Source: Bacillota bacterium | GTDB taxonomy: Bacteria > Bacillota > Clostridia > Acetivibrionales > JAMNXU01 | NCBI GenBank assembly: GCA_023623175.1 | Contig: JAMNXU010000027.1 | Location: 1 to 64,000 of the forward strand | Length of the DNA: 64,000 nucleotides | Direction of reading: 5' to 3' | Shown here: in pieces, positions 1-8,402 of the stretch | Numbering within the stretch: position 1 is the first letter of the stretch | Layout of the letters: each line of letters starts with the position of its first letter | Notes under the pieces: generated by a model | What the model saw: the letters and a program-made list of their open reading frames with translations, nothing else | What the model was told of the DNA's origin: nothing | Databases searched by the model: none | Made by a program: the position numbers and the translations under genes

Positions 1-346
1 TAATGTTATTCAAAGAGACCTCTCCTTCCTTGGTGGTTTTTGTTTGGTTAATTTAATTATACCAAAGAAGATTGGTCTCTTTTACTTTTATCCTACAACT
101 ATTTTACACCGAGTTGTTATCACCCGGGGGATAAACTATAATAGAAGTGCTGAAAAATGCCGTTTTGCGGCAACCGTTGTGCAACATTAACAAAGTTTGC
201 CCTGGAATTTCATTAAATAATAAGCGCTCAAAGGCGTTATTTCCGGGAAAATAAATATATTGGGTGCAAAATCCAATATTGAGTTTGAAATTATATAGAG
301 ATTCGGTATTACAAGGTGCTGCATATTCTATTTTAACAGGAGGATT
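1..346. other. Upstream spacer of mtaB
   Basis: No gene is visible here. A 9-bp inverted repeat (AAAGAGACC at 12-20, GGTCTCTTT at 74-82) with a long loop, followed by T-rich sequence, may be the terminator of a gene to the left of the window. A second perfect 7-bp inverted repeat, ATATTGG/CCAATAT, lies at about 257-279 inside the presumed mtaB 5' leader. Confidence 0.4.
114..142 (+). promoter_or_regulatory. Sigma-A type promoter for mtaB unit
   Basis: TTGTTA at 114-119 and a perfect TATAAT at 137-142 are separated by 17 bp. The implied mtaB leader is about 200 nt, which is long for a gene of this kind. Confidence 0.6.
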
Positions 347-1648
347 ATGAAAAAAGTAGCTTTTTACACCCTTGGCTGCAAGGTGAACCAGTACGAGACG
401 GACGCGCTCAAGGGGCTGTTTTTGGGTGAAAATTACGAAATAGTTGATTTTGAACAGCCCGCGGACGTTTATGTCATAAATACATGTACAGTAACAAGCC
501 TCAGTGACAGGAAATCCAGGCAGATGATACGCAAGGCCAAAAAGAACAACCCCAATTCCATTGTCGCCGTTGTGGGATGCTATGCCCAGACATCCCCTGA
601 TGAAGTGGCCGATATACCCGGTGTGAACCTTGTTCTCGGAACGAGGGACAGGAACAGGATTTTGGATTACATCCGCGATATAGAAAAAAACGGCGGAAAA
701 CTTAATGCAGTCAGCGATATAATGAAATCAAGAGAATATGAGGAATTAAGGGGCGGCAGCTATGAGAGCAGGACGCGCGCGTACATAAAAATACAGGAGG
801 GCTGCACCCAGTTCTGCTCTTACTGTATAATACCCTATGCCAGGGGACCGGTCAGGAGCCGGTCGCCGGAAGATATTTTATCTGAAGTGGAAAACCTAGC
901 AAGGGCAGGATTCAGGGAAGTAGTGCTGACGGGAATACACATTGCTTCCTATGGACGGGATATTGGCGGTATTTCGCTCATGGATATTGTCCGGAAGGTC
1001 CATGAGGTAGACGGAATTGAGAGGCTGAGACTGGGTTCGATTGAACCTACGACTATTACCCGTGATTTTGTTGAGACAGCCATATCGTTGCCCAAGCTCT
1101 GTCCCCATTTCCATATTTCGCTTCAGAGCGGCTGCACGAGGACGCTGAAAAGGATGAACAGGAAATACACTGCCGATGAATACCGGGAAAGCCTGGCATA
1201 CCTCAGAAAATTCATGCCCGAAGTTGCCGTTACAACCGACGTGATGGTCGGATTTCCCGGCGAAACTGAAGAGGATTTTGAAGAGAGCTTCAGGTTTGTT
1301 GAAGAGATGAATTTTGCAAAGGTACATGTTTTTAAATATTCGAGGCGCAAGGGCACGCCGGCGGCATCCTTTCCCGACCAGGTCGATCCCGCTGTGAAAG
1401 AAAAACGAAGTAAAAGGATGATTGAGCTGTCGCTGAGGAAAACTGTTGAATATAACCAGAAATTCATCGGGAGGGTAATGCCCGTGCTCGTGGAGCAGGA
1501 GACGGGCGACGGAAAGACCGTGGAAGGGTTGACCCCCAATTACATAAGAGTTGTTTTAGAGGGGGATATTAACCTTAAAGGCAGCATAAAAAACGTTATC
1601 CTGAAAAATATTGCCGGGGACCACGTGACGGGCGTTTTGGCTGATTAA
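347..1648 (+). CDS. mtaB: tRNA (t6A37) methylthiotransferase MtaB
   Basis: Radical-SAM methylthiotransferase that adds a methylthio group to t6A37 in tRNAs reading ANN codons. The N-terminal UPF0004 domain begins with TLGCKVNQYETD and carries Cys residues for the auxiliary 4Fe-4S cluster (GCKVN, NTCTV, GCYAQ). The radical-SAM cluster motif CxxxCxxC is seen in GCTQFCSYCIIPYARGPVRS. A C-terminal TRAM-like stretch follows. The length of 433 residues is normal for the MtaB/MiaB family, and the KVNQYE signature favours MtaB over MiaB and RimO. The ATG follows ACAGGAGG at good spacing. The gene appears monocistronic or leads into ireB. Confidence 0.9.
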   Translation: MKKVAFYTLGCKVNQYETDALKGLFLGENYEIVDFEQPADVYVINTCTVTSLSDRKSRQMIRKAKKNNPNSIVAVVGCYAQTSPDEVADIPGVNLVLGTRDRNRILDYIRDIEKNGGKLNAVSDIMKSREYEELRGGSYESRTRAYIKIQEGCTQFCSYCIIPYARGPVRSRSPEDILSEVENLARAGFREVVLTGIHIASYGRDIGGISLMDIVRKVHEVDGIERLRLGSIEPTTITRDFVETAISLPKLCPHFHISLQSGCTRTLKRMNRKYTADEYRESLAYLRKFMPEVAVTTDVMVGFPGETEEDFEESFRFVEEMNFAKVHVFKYSRRKGTPAASFPDQVDPAVKEKRSKRMIELSLRKTVEYNQKFIGRVMPVLVEQETGDGKTVEGLTPNYIRVVLEGDINLKGSIKNVILKNIAGDHVTGVLAD

Positions 1649-1745
1649 CAGCCAGGGCCTGTTTTGCATGCCGGGGAATACAGCGGCGTATTGCAATACT
1701 TATGAGATTGTATTACTATATATCTGAGTAAAAATATACCTGTAA

Positions 1746-1778
1746 ACCATTTTATTGCCCTCGGATGGTTAAAATGGT
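1746..1778 (+). promoter_or_regulatory. Inverted repeat just upstream of ireB
   Basis: ACCATTTTA (1746-1754) and TAAAATGGT (1770-1778) form a perfect 9-bp inverted repeat with a 15-nt loop. It ends about a dozen bases before the GGGGAG ribosome binding site of ireB. There is no T-run, so it looks more like an operator or a translation-modulating hairpin than a terminator. Confidence 0.35.
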
Positions 1779-1804
1779 ATCAGTCAACAGGGGAGTGATC
1801 GCTG

Positions 1805-2056
1805 ATGTTTAACAATGAAACAATGGCGTTTAAAGTGGAAAAGGAAAAGGTTGTCCATGCCAGGGAAGTCCTTGAATCGGTCTACCAGGCATTGAAGGAA
1901 AAAGGATACAATCCCATAAACCAGATTGTTGGATATATTCTTTCCGGCGACCCCACCTACATAACGAACCACAAGAATGCCAGGAGCATAATCCGCCGTC
2001 TTGAGAGGGACGAATTACTCGAGGAGATTGTAAGGCATTACCTTGAGAACAAGTAA
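1805..2056 (+). CDS. ireB: IreB family regulatory phosphoprotein (UPF0297)
   Basis: Small cytosolic protein of 83 residues. In Enterococcus the family member is a substrate of the Ser/Thr kinase IreK and tunes cephalosporin tolerance. The family core is clear: [20 protein letters not shown] followed by DPTYIT and the [19 protein letters not shown] helix. The N-terminal NNETMAF matches the family start, which contains the phosphorylated Thr. The start ATG has GGGGAG upstream. The usual partners ruvX and a DUF1292 gene follow, as in many Firmicutes. Confidence 0.9.
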   Translation: MFNNETMAFKVEKEKVVHAREVLESVYQALKEKGYNPINQIVGYILSGDPTYITNHKNARSIIRRLERDELLEEIVRHYLENK

Positions 2057-2088
2057 TGGTGAGCAACAAAAAATCAGGCAATTCGTCG

Positions 2089-2129
2089 GACATGCCCTGT
2101 AGGCAGCAGGGTATGTCTTTGTTGTTTTT
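2089..2129 (+). terminator. Probable intrinsic terminator between ireB and ruvX
   Basis: GACATGCCCTG (2089-2099) and CAGGGTATGTC (2107-2117) form an 11-bp stem with one G-T pair and a 7-nt loop. A T-rich tail, TTTGTTGTTTTT, follows. It may only attenuate, because ruvX lies close downstream without a clear promoter. Confidence 0.6.
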
Positions 2130-2175
2130 GGAGATATTTTTGAAAAATGTAGCAATATGAATACAGAGGTGTCGG

Positions 2176-2589
2176 ATGCGTATAATGGGAATCGATTACG
2201 GAGACAGTAGAATTGGGATCGCAATCAGCGATCCCATGGGCTGGACTGCCCAGGGGCTCGAAACCATACAGGCAAAAACGGGTATGGACGCGGTGCTCGG
2301 ACGTATTCGCGAGCTCGCAGAGAAATACGGGGTACAAAGAATCGTGGTCGGCTTTCCGAGAAACATGAACGGGACTGTCGGACCGCGCGGGGAAAAAACC
2401 CTTGAATTTATTGAAAAATTGAGCTCTGTGGTGGAAGCGGAGATAATAACATGGGATGAAAGGCTCACGACGGTGTCGGCCAACAGGACAATGCACGAGC
2501 TCAGAATAAAGACTTCAAGAAAAAAGCTCATTGTGGACCAGATCGCCGCGGTTCACATGCTGCAGGGTTATTTGGACAGTTTACGATAA
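2176..2589 (+). CDS. ruvX: Putative pre-16S rRNA nuclease / Holliday junction resolvase YqgF
   Basis: RNase H-fold nuclease of the YqgF/RuvX family, implicated in 16S rRNA 5'-end maturation. The family signatures are present: GIDYGDSRIGIAISD at the N-terminus (catalytic Asp), VVGFPRNMNGT in the middle, WDERLTT and a C-terminal DQIAAVHMLQGYLD (catalytic Asp). The length of 137 residues is typical. The start ATG lies downstream of CAGAGGTG. The ireB-ruvX-DUF1292 neighbourhood is conserved in Firmicutes. Confidence 0.9.
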   Translation: MRIMGIDYGDSRIGIAISDPMGWTAQGLETIQAKTGMDAVLGRIRELAEKYGVQRIVVGFPRNMNGTVGPRGEKTLEFIEKLSSVVEAEIITWDERLTTVSANRTMHELRIKTSRKKLIVDQIAAVHMLQGYLDSLR

Positions 2590-2722
2590 AGACATGCAAA
2601 AAATTTATGTTAAAAACATATAACATATGGTAATAAAAAATTATTCTGATATAATTAACTGGGTGCGGATCGGTAATAATAACCATAATGATCTAAATAA
2701 TTGCCGGAAGGAGATATGTGCA

Positions 2723-3007
2723 ATGGATGAAAGAGACGATATTTTCGTACTGATTGATGAAGATGGCAGAGAGGTAGAGTTCGAGCTACTGGACACCATT
2801 GAAATGAATGATAATGAATACGTGGTATTGCTGCCCCTGAGCGATGAGGACAGCGATGATGAAACTGATGAAGTGGTCATTCTGAGAATTGAACAGGATG
2901 AAAACGGTGAAGATTCTTTCGTAAGCGTTGAGGATGAAGATGAGCTCGACGCAGTTTTTGAGGAATTCAAATCAAGGATTGAAGATGAATATGATTTTGA
3001 AGAATAG
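2723..3007 (+). CDS. DUF1292 family acidic protein (YrzB-like)
   Basis: Acidic small protein of 94 residues that matches DUF1292, with the core DDIFVLIDEDGREVEFELLD followed by EYVVLLP and an Asp/Glu-rich C-terminal half (EDSFVSVEDEDELDAVFEEF). Its biochemical function is unknown. The frame stays open upstream to about 2627, but the AAGGAG at 2708-2713 lies 9 bp before the ATG at 2723, which fits the family N-terminus. It closes the conserved ireB-ruvX-DUF1292 group. Confidence 0.88.
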   Translation: MDERDDIFVLIDEDGREVEFELLDTIEMNDNEYVVLLPLSDEDSDDETDEVVILRIEQDENGEDSFVSVEDEDELDAVFEEFKSRIEDEYDFEE

Positions 3008-3124
3008 AATTTTCACTGTTGAAACCGAAAGCAGTTTTCAACCGGTAAAGTCGCAGCGCGCATGTAACGTGTTGCGGTTTTTTTAATCTTCCAGGTAATA
3101 CTGCCGAATTTAAACAATAAAGAA

Positions 3125-3153
3125 TTGGACAATTATAACACCGATGATATAAT
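3125..3153 (+). promoter_or_regulatory. Strong sigma-A promoter of the uronate/amino-sugar operon
   Basis: TTGGAC (3125-3130), a 17-bp spacer and a perfect TATAAT (3148-3153). Transcription should begin near 3160, about 40 nt before the chosen uxaE start. I saw no comparable promoter in the gaps up to 15.9 kb. Confidence 0.75.
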
Positions 3154-3200
3154 AAAAAATGGTTGTTATTTTTGATTGCTATTTTGTTAGGAGGAATATG

Positions 3201-4739
3201 ATGGACGGCTGGAAAAAGTTTTGCAATGAGGCAGTTCGCGAAAGCAACGCGGAAAACCTCATGAAACTTGCCAACGACAATTTTGACGAGTTTAACGTCT
3301 ATCCACGTTCAGTTAACATTGTTGACGGATCGCTGTTTTTTATTGCAAGGACATGCAGCGGGAAATCACTGGTGATTTTCGGCGACAGCTGCCGCTTTTC
3401 CGATTTTGAAGGAGAAACGCAGGAACTGTCGGGCCGAAAGGTGAAAATATGCCCGATGAACGTGCACAACAGCAGGGTTTTGAGGGAGATATTCCCCTTT
3501 ACCGCGCCCGTTAGCCACAGGGGAACGGATATTACCATAGGCCTTGGCGACAGGCTGGGAATGGCATCGCCGGGACATATAAGGCTGGTTCGCGATCTGC
3601 CTGTTTTTCCGGTACTTGCGCAGCAATCGATAAGGGAATTGAACCTCACGGGCCGTACATATGACGATGTCCTCGCTGCGGCATCCTGGGCTGTTTTCCA
3701 GGAAGGCTACCGGAAAGGTTTCGGAGCCGACGGAGACCACCTGAAAACCGCCGGGGAAGTCAGGATGGCCATTGACAAGGGATTTACAATGATAACCCTT
3801 GACTGCTCGGAGCATATAGACAACAAGGTCGTTTCCCTTTCTGAAAGCGAAGTGGAACAGAAATACGCAGAAATACCCGAAAAGGACAGGAAGGCGCTCG
3901 AGGAGAAATATCTCGGCAGGGAATTCCATGTCGGCGACGGCTTTACAATAAAATTTGATGCCCCGGAATTCAAAAGGACTGTCCTCGTTTACTGGAAGGC
4001 GATAAAGTACACGATTGACATATATAACAATATTATAAAAACCTGCGGAAGAAGCATTGATTTCGAAATGTCCATTGACGAAACGCTCACTTCCACCACT
4101 CCCGCTTCCCATTTTCTTGTGGCCTCGGAACTTATTGCAGGAGGTGTCGAGATTACAAGTCTTGCTCCAAGGTTCTGCGGCGAATTCCAGAAAGGCATTG
4201 ACTACATGGGCGACATTGAGCAGTTCAGGCTGGAATTCTCCCAGCATGTGAAAATTGCCGAGCATTTCGGATACAAGATCAGCGTCCATTCCGGCAGCGA
4301 CAAGTTCAGTGTATTTCCCATCGTAGGCAGCGTGACGCGCGGGAAATACCATCTGAAGACGGCCGGCACCAACTGGCTTGAGGCCGTTAGGATAATCGCG
4401 GAGAAAAATCCTGCGCTTTTCAGAAGAATGCACAAATTTGCGCTTGAAAATCTTGCGGAAGCCAGGAAGTATTACCATATAAGCGCCGATACCGGCAAAA
4501 TACCGGATATCGACGGCATGGAAGACAGCGAGCTTCCGAAACTCCTGGACATGGACGATTCGAGACAGGTTCTGCATATAACCTATGGCCTGATTCTGCA
4601 GGAAAAAGACAGCAGCGGAGCCTATACATTCCGCGATGAATTTTTCGATACCTTGTCAAAATACGAGAATGAATATTATGAAGCGCTGCGCAGGCATATC
4701 GGGCGGCATCTTAAGGAACTTGGAATTGCAGTGAAATAA
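3201..4739 (+). CDS. uxaE: Tagaturonate epimerase family protein (UxaE)
   Basis: Likely interconverts D-tagaturonate and D-fructuronate, linking galacturonate to the glucuronate/fructuronate route. The UxaE pattern is visible: GLGDRLGMASPGHIRLVRD (about residues 114-132), FPVLAQQSIRELNLTGRT (136-153), VFQEGYRKGFGADGDHLKT (165-183) and a following metal-binding style stretch TLDCSEHIDN. The length of 512 residues is near the family size. Of the possible starts, the ATG at 3201 sits 6 bp after AGGAGG (3189-3194), so the earlier ATGs were not chosen. It is the first gene of the operon and is followed by a uronate isomerase, which supports the assignment. Confidence 0.82.
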   Translation: MDGWKKFCNEAVRESNAENLMKLANDNFDEFNVYPRSVNIVDGSLFFIARTCSGKSLVIFGDSCRFSDFEGETQELSGRKVKICPMNVHNSRVLREIFPFTAPVSHRGTDITIGLGDRLGMASPGHIRLVRDLPVFPVLAQQSIRELNLTGRTYDDVLAAASWAVFQEGYRKGFGADGDHLKTAGEVRMAIDKGFTMITLDCSEHIDNKVVSLSESEVEQKYAEIPEKDRKALEEKYLGREFHVGDGFTIKFDAPEFKRTVLVYWKAIKYTIDIYNNIIKTCGRSIDFEMSIDETLTSTTPASHFLVASELIAGGVEITSLAPRFCGEFQKGIDYMGDIEQFRLEFSQHVKIAEHFGYKISVHSGSDKFSVFPIVGSVTRGKYHLKTAGTNWLEAVRIIAEKNPALFRRMHKFALENLAEARKYYHISADTGKIPDIDGMEDSELPKLLDMDDSRQVLHITYGLILQEKDSSGAYTFRDEFFDTLSKYENEYYEALRRHIGRHLKELGIAVK

Positions 4740-4830
4740 TTTGCGAAATTAAATGCAGGCTGCTGCCGGTTTGCCGAAACAGTCCGCATGAATCAGCCGC
4801 TGAATTTCGATATTCAAGGGAGGAATACAC

Positions 4831-6081
4831 ATGAAAATAATAAGTGCCCATGAGTTGAGAAAAGCCGTGGACAAGGCGGTGAACAGCGTACGCCTCGTCG
4901 ATATCCACACGCACCTGTATTCAACGGATTTTGGAAACATGCTCCTGTGGGGCATTGACGAGCTTTTGACCTATCATTATCTCATTGCCGAGACAATGCG
5001 CTGGACAGACATGCCCTACGAGAAATTCTGGCAGATGAGCAAGAGGGAGCAGGCCGACCTCGTTTGGGACACATTGTTCATTAAAAACAGCCCCTTCAGC
5101 GAAGCGTGCAGGGGTGTTCTTACGGTCCTTGAAAAACTGGGCCTTGATGTATCGGGAAGGAACCTTGAAGGGTACAGGAAATTCTTTGAAAATATCAGCG
5201 TGGACCGCTACGTGGATATGGTTTTTGAACTGTCAGGCGTAAAATATGTCATTATGACCAATGACCCCTTTGATGACACCGAGAGAAATGTATGGCTCGG
5301 AAGCTACAGGGGAGACGAAAGATTCAAGGCCGCGCTGAGGATTGACCCTTTGCTCAACTCGTGGAGCACAACCTGGGAAAGGCTCAGGGAATGGGGATAC
5401 AATGTGACGCGCGAGCTCAATGAGGGTACACTGGCTGAAATCCGGCGCTTCCTGTCTGAATGGATAGACAGGATGAACGCTCTTTACATGGCTGTCTCAC
5501 TGCCGCCGAGTTTCAGGATGCCCGAGGATTCCGACCGCGCCATGATAATTGAGGAATGTATAATCCCGGTATCGCGCGAGAAGAACATACCTTTTGCTAT
5601 GATGATCGGCGTCAAGAAACTCGTCAATCCGGGACTGAAACTTGCGGGCGACAGCGTGGGCAAGAGCGATATAAATACGGTGGAATACCTCTGCGCGAAG
5701 TACCCGAAGAATAAATTCATGGTAACGATGCTGGCAAGGGAGAATCAGCACGAGCTTTGCGTCGCGGCGAGAAAATTCAGAAATATGCTGGTCTTCGGGT
5801 GCTGGTGGTTCCTCAACAACCCGAGCCTGATCGAAGAAATGACAAGGATGAGGTTTGAACTTCTCGGCCCGTCCGTCATACCGCAGCATTCCGATTGCCG
5901 CGTGCTCGACCAGCTGCTGTATAAATGGGTACATTCAAGGAAGATAATAGCCGATGTACTCTTTGACAAGTATAACGATATCCTTGCAACGGGATGGCAT
6001 GTAACAGAGGAAGAGATTAACAGGGATGTGGAAAAGCTCTTCGGCGGCAATTTCCACGATTTCCTCAAAATGCAGTTTTAA
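4831..6081 (+). CDS. Glucuronate isomerase family protein (UxaC-like)
   Basis: Amidohydrolase-fold uronate isomerase, expected to convert D-glucuronate or D-galacturonate to the keto-uronate. The N-terminal VDIHTHLY (about residues 23-30) supplies the HxH metal ligands. The C-terminal HSDCRVLDQLLYKWVHSRKI corresponds to the TDSRSFxSYxRHxYFRR region of classical UxaC, but is clearly divergent. At 416 residues it is shorter than the usual roughly 470. The ATG follows AAGGGAGG. Adjacency to uxaE is consistent with a galacturonate to tagaturonate to fructuronate path. The true substrate may be a different uronate. Confidence 0.75.
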   Translation: MKIISAHELRKAVDKAVNSVRLVDIHTHLYSTDFGNMLLWGIDELLTYHYLIAETMRWTDMPYEKFWQMSKREQADLVWDTLFIKNSPFSEACRGVLTVLEKLGLDVSGRNLEGYRKFFENISVDRYVDMVFELSGVKYVIMTNDPFDDTERNVWLGSYRGDERFKAALRIDPLLNSWSTTWERLREWGYNVTRELNEGTLAEIRRFLSEWIDRMNALYMAVSLPPSFRMPEDSDRAMIIEECIIPVSREKNIPFAMMIGVKKLVNPGLKLAGDSVGKSDINTVEYLCAKYPKNKFMVTMLARENQHELCVAARKFRNMLVFGCWWFLNNPSLIEEMTRMRFELLGPSVIPQHSDCRVLDQLLYKWVHSRKIIADVLFDKYNDILATGWHVTEEEINRDVEKLFGGNFHDFLKMQF

Positions 6082-6207
6082 TCAGCGCGCATGCCTTTAT
6101 AAGGCTGAAAGTAAATATTTATAAGGGTAAATAAAAAAAGTAAAGTAAATATTTAAATGAACATTAACAATAAATACTACGGTAAAATGAACATGGAGGG
6201 TAACACT

Positions 6208-6963
6208 ATGAAGGTCAGAGTATTGAAGAACTATGAGGAACTTGGCAAGGCAGCCGGCGAATTCAGCGCCGAAATAATCAAAAAGGCCATAGCTGAAAAG
6301 GGAAAGGCAAGAATAGTATTGTCCACGGGCGCTTCCCAGTTTGAAACGCTGAAAACTCTCGTGGAAAGCGATGTTGACTGGAGCAAGGTTGAAATGTTCC
6401 ATCTTGATGAGTATATCAATCTTCCCGAATCTCATCCTGCAAGCTTCAGGAAATATCTCAAGGAAAGGTTTGTCAGCAAGGTTAACCTTAAAGCTGCCCA
6501 TTTTGTAGACGGGGAAGGAAATGTTGAAGAGACTATCAGGAAACTGACCGAGGAGATAAGGAAGGACGAAATAGACCTCGGACTCATAGGTATCGGCGAA
6601 AACGCTCATATTGCATTTAACGATCCGCCGGCGGATTTTGACACCAGGGAAGCATATATCGTCGTCAACCTTGATGACGCCTGCAAGCGGCAACAGGTGC
6701 GCGAAGGCTGGTTCCCGACCGTTGACGATGTGCCCAAGCAGGCAATTTCCATGTCCGTTTACCAGATAATGCAGTGCAAGGTTATCGTATCCGCCGTGCC
6801 GCACAAGGTAAAAGCCAACGCCATTAAACTGACACTCGAAAATGATGTTACAAATACCATTCCGGCAACCATGCTGAAGAAACATCCGAATGTCAACCTG
6901 TTCATCGACGAAGAATCGGCTTCGCTGGTAGACAAAAAAGTCCTTGAGCAATACATGGCTTAA
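6208..6963 (+). CDS. NagB-like sugar-phosphate isomerase/deaminase
   Basis: Member of the glucosamine-6-phosphate deaminase/6-phosphogluconolactonase family, 251 residues. It has the phosphate-binding STGASQFETLKTL loop (39-51), the HLDEY motif (65-69, catalytic Asp67) and the lid region. The GIGxDGHIAFNEP signature of NagB appears as GIGENAHIAFNDP (128-140). So the Asp of the ring-opening triad (Asp141 in E. coli) is Asn132, and the Glu is Asp139, while His134 is kept. The start ATG at 6208 follows GGAGGG at 6195-6200. NagA is encoded next, so an amino-sugar phosphate substrate is likely, but the substitutions leave strict NagB activity open. Confidence 0.75.
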   Translation: MKVRVLKNYEELGKAAGEFSAEIIKKAIAEKGKARIVLSTGASQFETLKTLVESDVDWSKVEMFHLDEYINLPESHPASFRKYLKERFVSKVNLKAAHFVDGEGNVEETIRKLTEEIRKDEIDLGLIGIGENAHIAFNDPPADFDTREAYIVVNLDDACKRQQVREGWFPTVDDVPKQAISMSVYQIMQCKVIVSAVPHKVKANAIKLTLENDVTNTIPATMLKKHPNVNLFIDEESASLVDKKVLEQYMA

Positions 6964-6986
6964 CAGCCGCCAAAGGAGGCATGCAA

Positions 6987-8171
6987 TTGAGCTTATTGCT
7001 TATTTACAACGGCAAGGTTATCACACCTTGCCGCTTAATTGATAACGGGTGTGTATTGGTTAAAGACGGCGTCATCGAATACGTGGGCGCAGGTCCCGTC
7101 GAACCGGAATACTGCGAGAAAATGGACGCAAAGGGAAACTACATTTCTCCGGGCTTTATCGACATACACCTTCACGGCGGCGGAGGTCACGATTTCATGG
7201 ATGGCACCGTGGAGGCCTACCTCGGTGCCGCAGAAGCTCACGCCAAATTCGGTACGACGTCCATTGTGCCCACATCGCTGACGAGTACAAATGAAGAGCT
7301 TAAAAACACTTTTGAAGTGTTTAAAAAGGCCAGGGGGAAAAACGTAAACGGGGCGAATTTGCTCGGTTTGCATCTCGAAGGTCCATACTTTTCAATGGCG
7401 CAGAAGGGGGCCCAGGACCCGAGGTACATAAGGAATCCCAGGCCCGAAGAATACATGGAAATACTGTCGTGGTCCGACGACATTATTCGCTGGAGCGCCG
7501 CTCCCGAACTTGACGGGGCAATGGATTTTGCGCGCGCCCTCAGGAAAAGGGGCATACTGCCATCCATAGCCCATTCCGACGCAATATATGAACAGGTGCT
7601 CGAAGCTTTTGAAAATGGCTTCACCCATGTAACCCATCTCTATTCCGCCACGTCCATGGTGAAAAGGATAAACGCCTACCGTTACGCCGGTATAGTTGAA
7701 AGCGCATACCTTTTTGACAACATGACGGTGGAAATAATAGCTGACGGCGTACATCTGCCGGCAAGCCTGCTGAAACTGGTGTACAAAATAAAGGGACCGG
7801 GCAAAACAGCCCTTGTTACCGATTCAATGCGCGCTGCCGGAATGGGCGAAGGGGAGACCATTTTAGGCAGCCTGAAAAACGGGCAGCGTGTCATAGTTGA
7901 GGACGGTGTCGCGAAACTCCCGGACAGAACCGCCTTTGCAGGCAGCGTGGCTACTGCCGACCGGCTCGTAAGGACCGTTATGAAACTTGCCGGCGTGTCG
8001 CTTTGCGATGCAGTGACAATGATGACACTGACCCCTGCTGAAATAATCGGCGTGGATGACAGGAAAGGCAGCCTTGTAAAGGGCAAGGATGCGGATATAG
8101 TCATTTTTGATGAGAATGTGGATGTGAAGGCGACGATTGTCGGAGGGCGCGTAATATTTAAAAAGGATTGA
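6987..8171 (+). CDS. nagA: N-acetylglucosamine-6-phosphate deacetylase
   Basis: Amidohydrolase that removes the acetyl group from GlcNAc-6-phosphate. Visible motifs are GFIDIHLHGGGGHDFMD (HxH), GLHLEGPYFS (metal-binding Glu), SIAHSDA and THLYSATSMVKR (metal-binding His residues) and VTDSMRAAG (catalytic Asp). The length of about 394 residues is typical. AAAGGAGG at 6972-6979 leaves 1 bp to the ATG at 6981 but 7 bp to the TTG at 6987, so TTG is the more plausible start. The gap to the nagB-like gene is short, so the two are probably co-translated or tightly coupled. Confidence 0.88.
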   Translation: MSLLLIYNGKVITPCRLIDNGCVLVKDGVIEYVGAGPVEPEYCEKMDAKGNYISPGFIDIHLHGGGGHDFMDGTVEAYLGAAEAHAKFGTTSIVPTSLTSTNEELKNTFEVFKKARGKNVNGANLLGLHLEGPYFSMAQKGAQDPRYIRNPRPEEYMEILSWSDDIIRWSAAPELDGAMDFARALRKRGILPSIAHSDAIYEQVLEAFENGFTHVTHLYSATSMVKRINAYRYAGIVESAYLFDNMTVEIIADGVHLPASLLKLVYKIKGPGKTALVTDSMRAAGMGEGETILGSLKNGQRVIVEDGVAKLPDRTAFAGSVATADRLVRTVMKLAGVSLCDAVTMMTLTPAEIIGVDDRKGSLVKGKDADIVIFDENVDVKATIVGGRVIFKKD

Positions 8172-8402
8172 TCAGCTGATTTCAACGGGTAATTGCAAAC
8201 TGAGTTTTTACAGAAAAAATCGAGATTTAAACTGTTTGTAAGGTTTAATGAGTTCCAGATGGGTAAATAGCAATCAAGGAGCTAAAAATAAAAACACTGA
8301 AAATGCCATATTGCCCTGAAAATGAACGCAGCCGGGTGAATGCAGCCAAATGAGCGGAATCAATTTCAGAGGGAACAAATACGCGGAAAGAGGGATGAAA
8401 CA

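Noticed and set aside
1-90. T-box or other riboswitch at the left edge
   Set aside because: Only a 9-bp inverted repeat with a long loop is seen; no T-box motif or known aptamer core is present.
155-214. 19-codon ORF in the mtaB leader (starts MPFCGNRC)
   Set aside because: No ribosome binding site, and the TGCCG/CGGCA hairpin explains the local sequence better.
3366-4577. Long minus-strand open frame of about 400 codons opposite uxaE
   Set aside because: It is a shadow of the codon structure of uxaE, has no ribosome binding site and no recognisable domain, while the plus-strand frame matches a known family over its full length.
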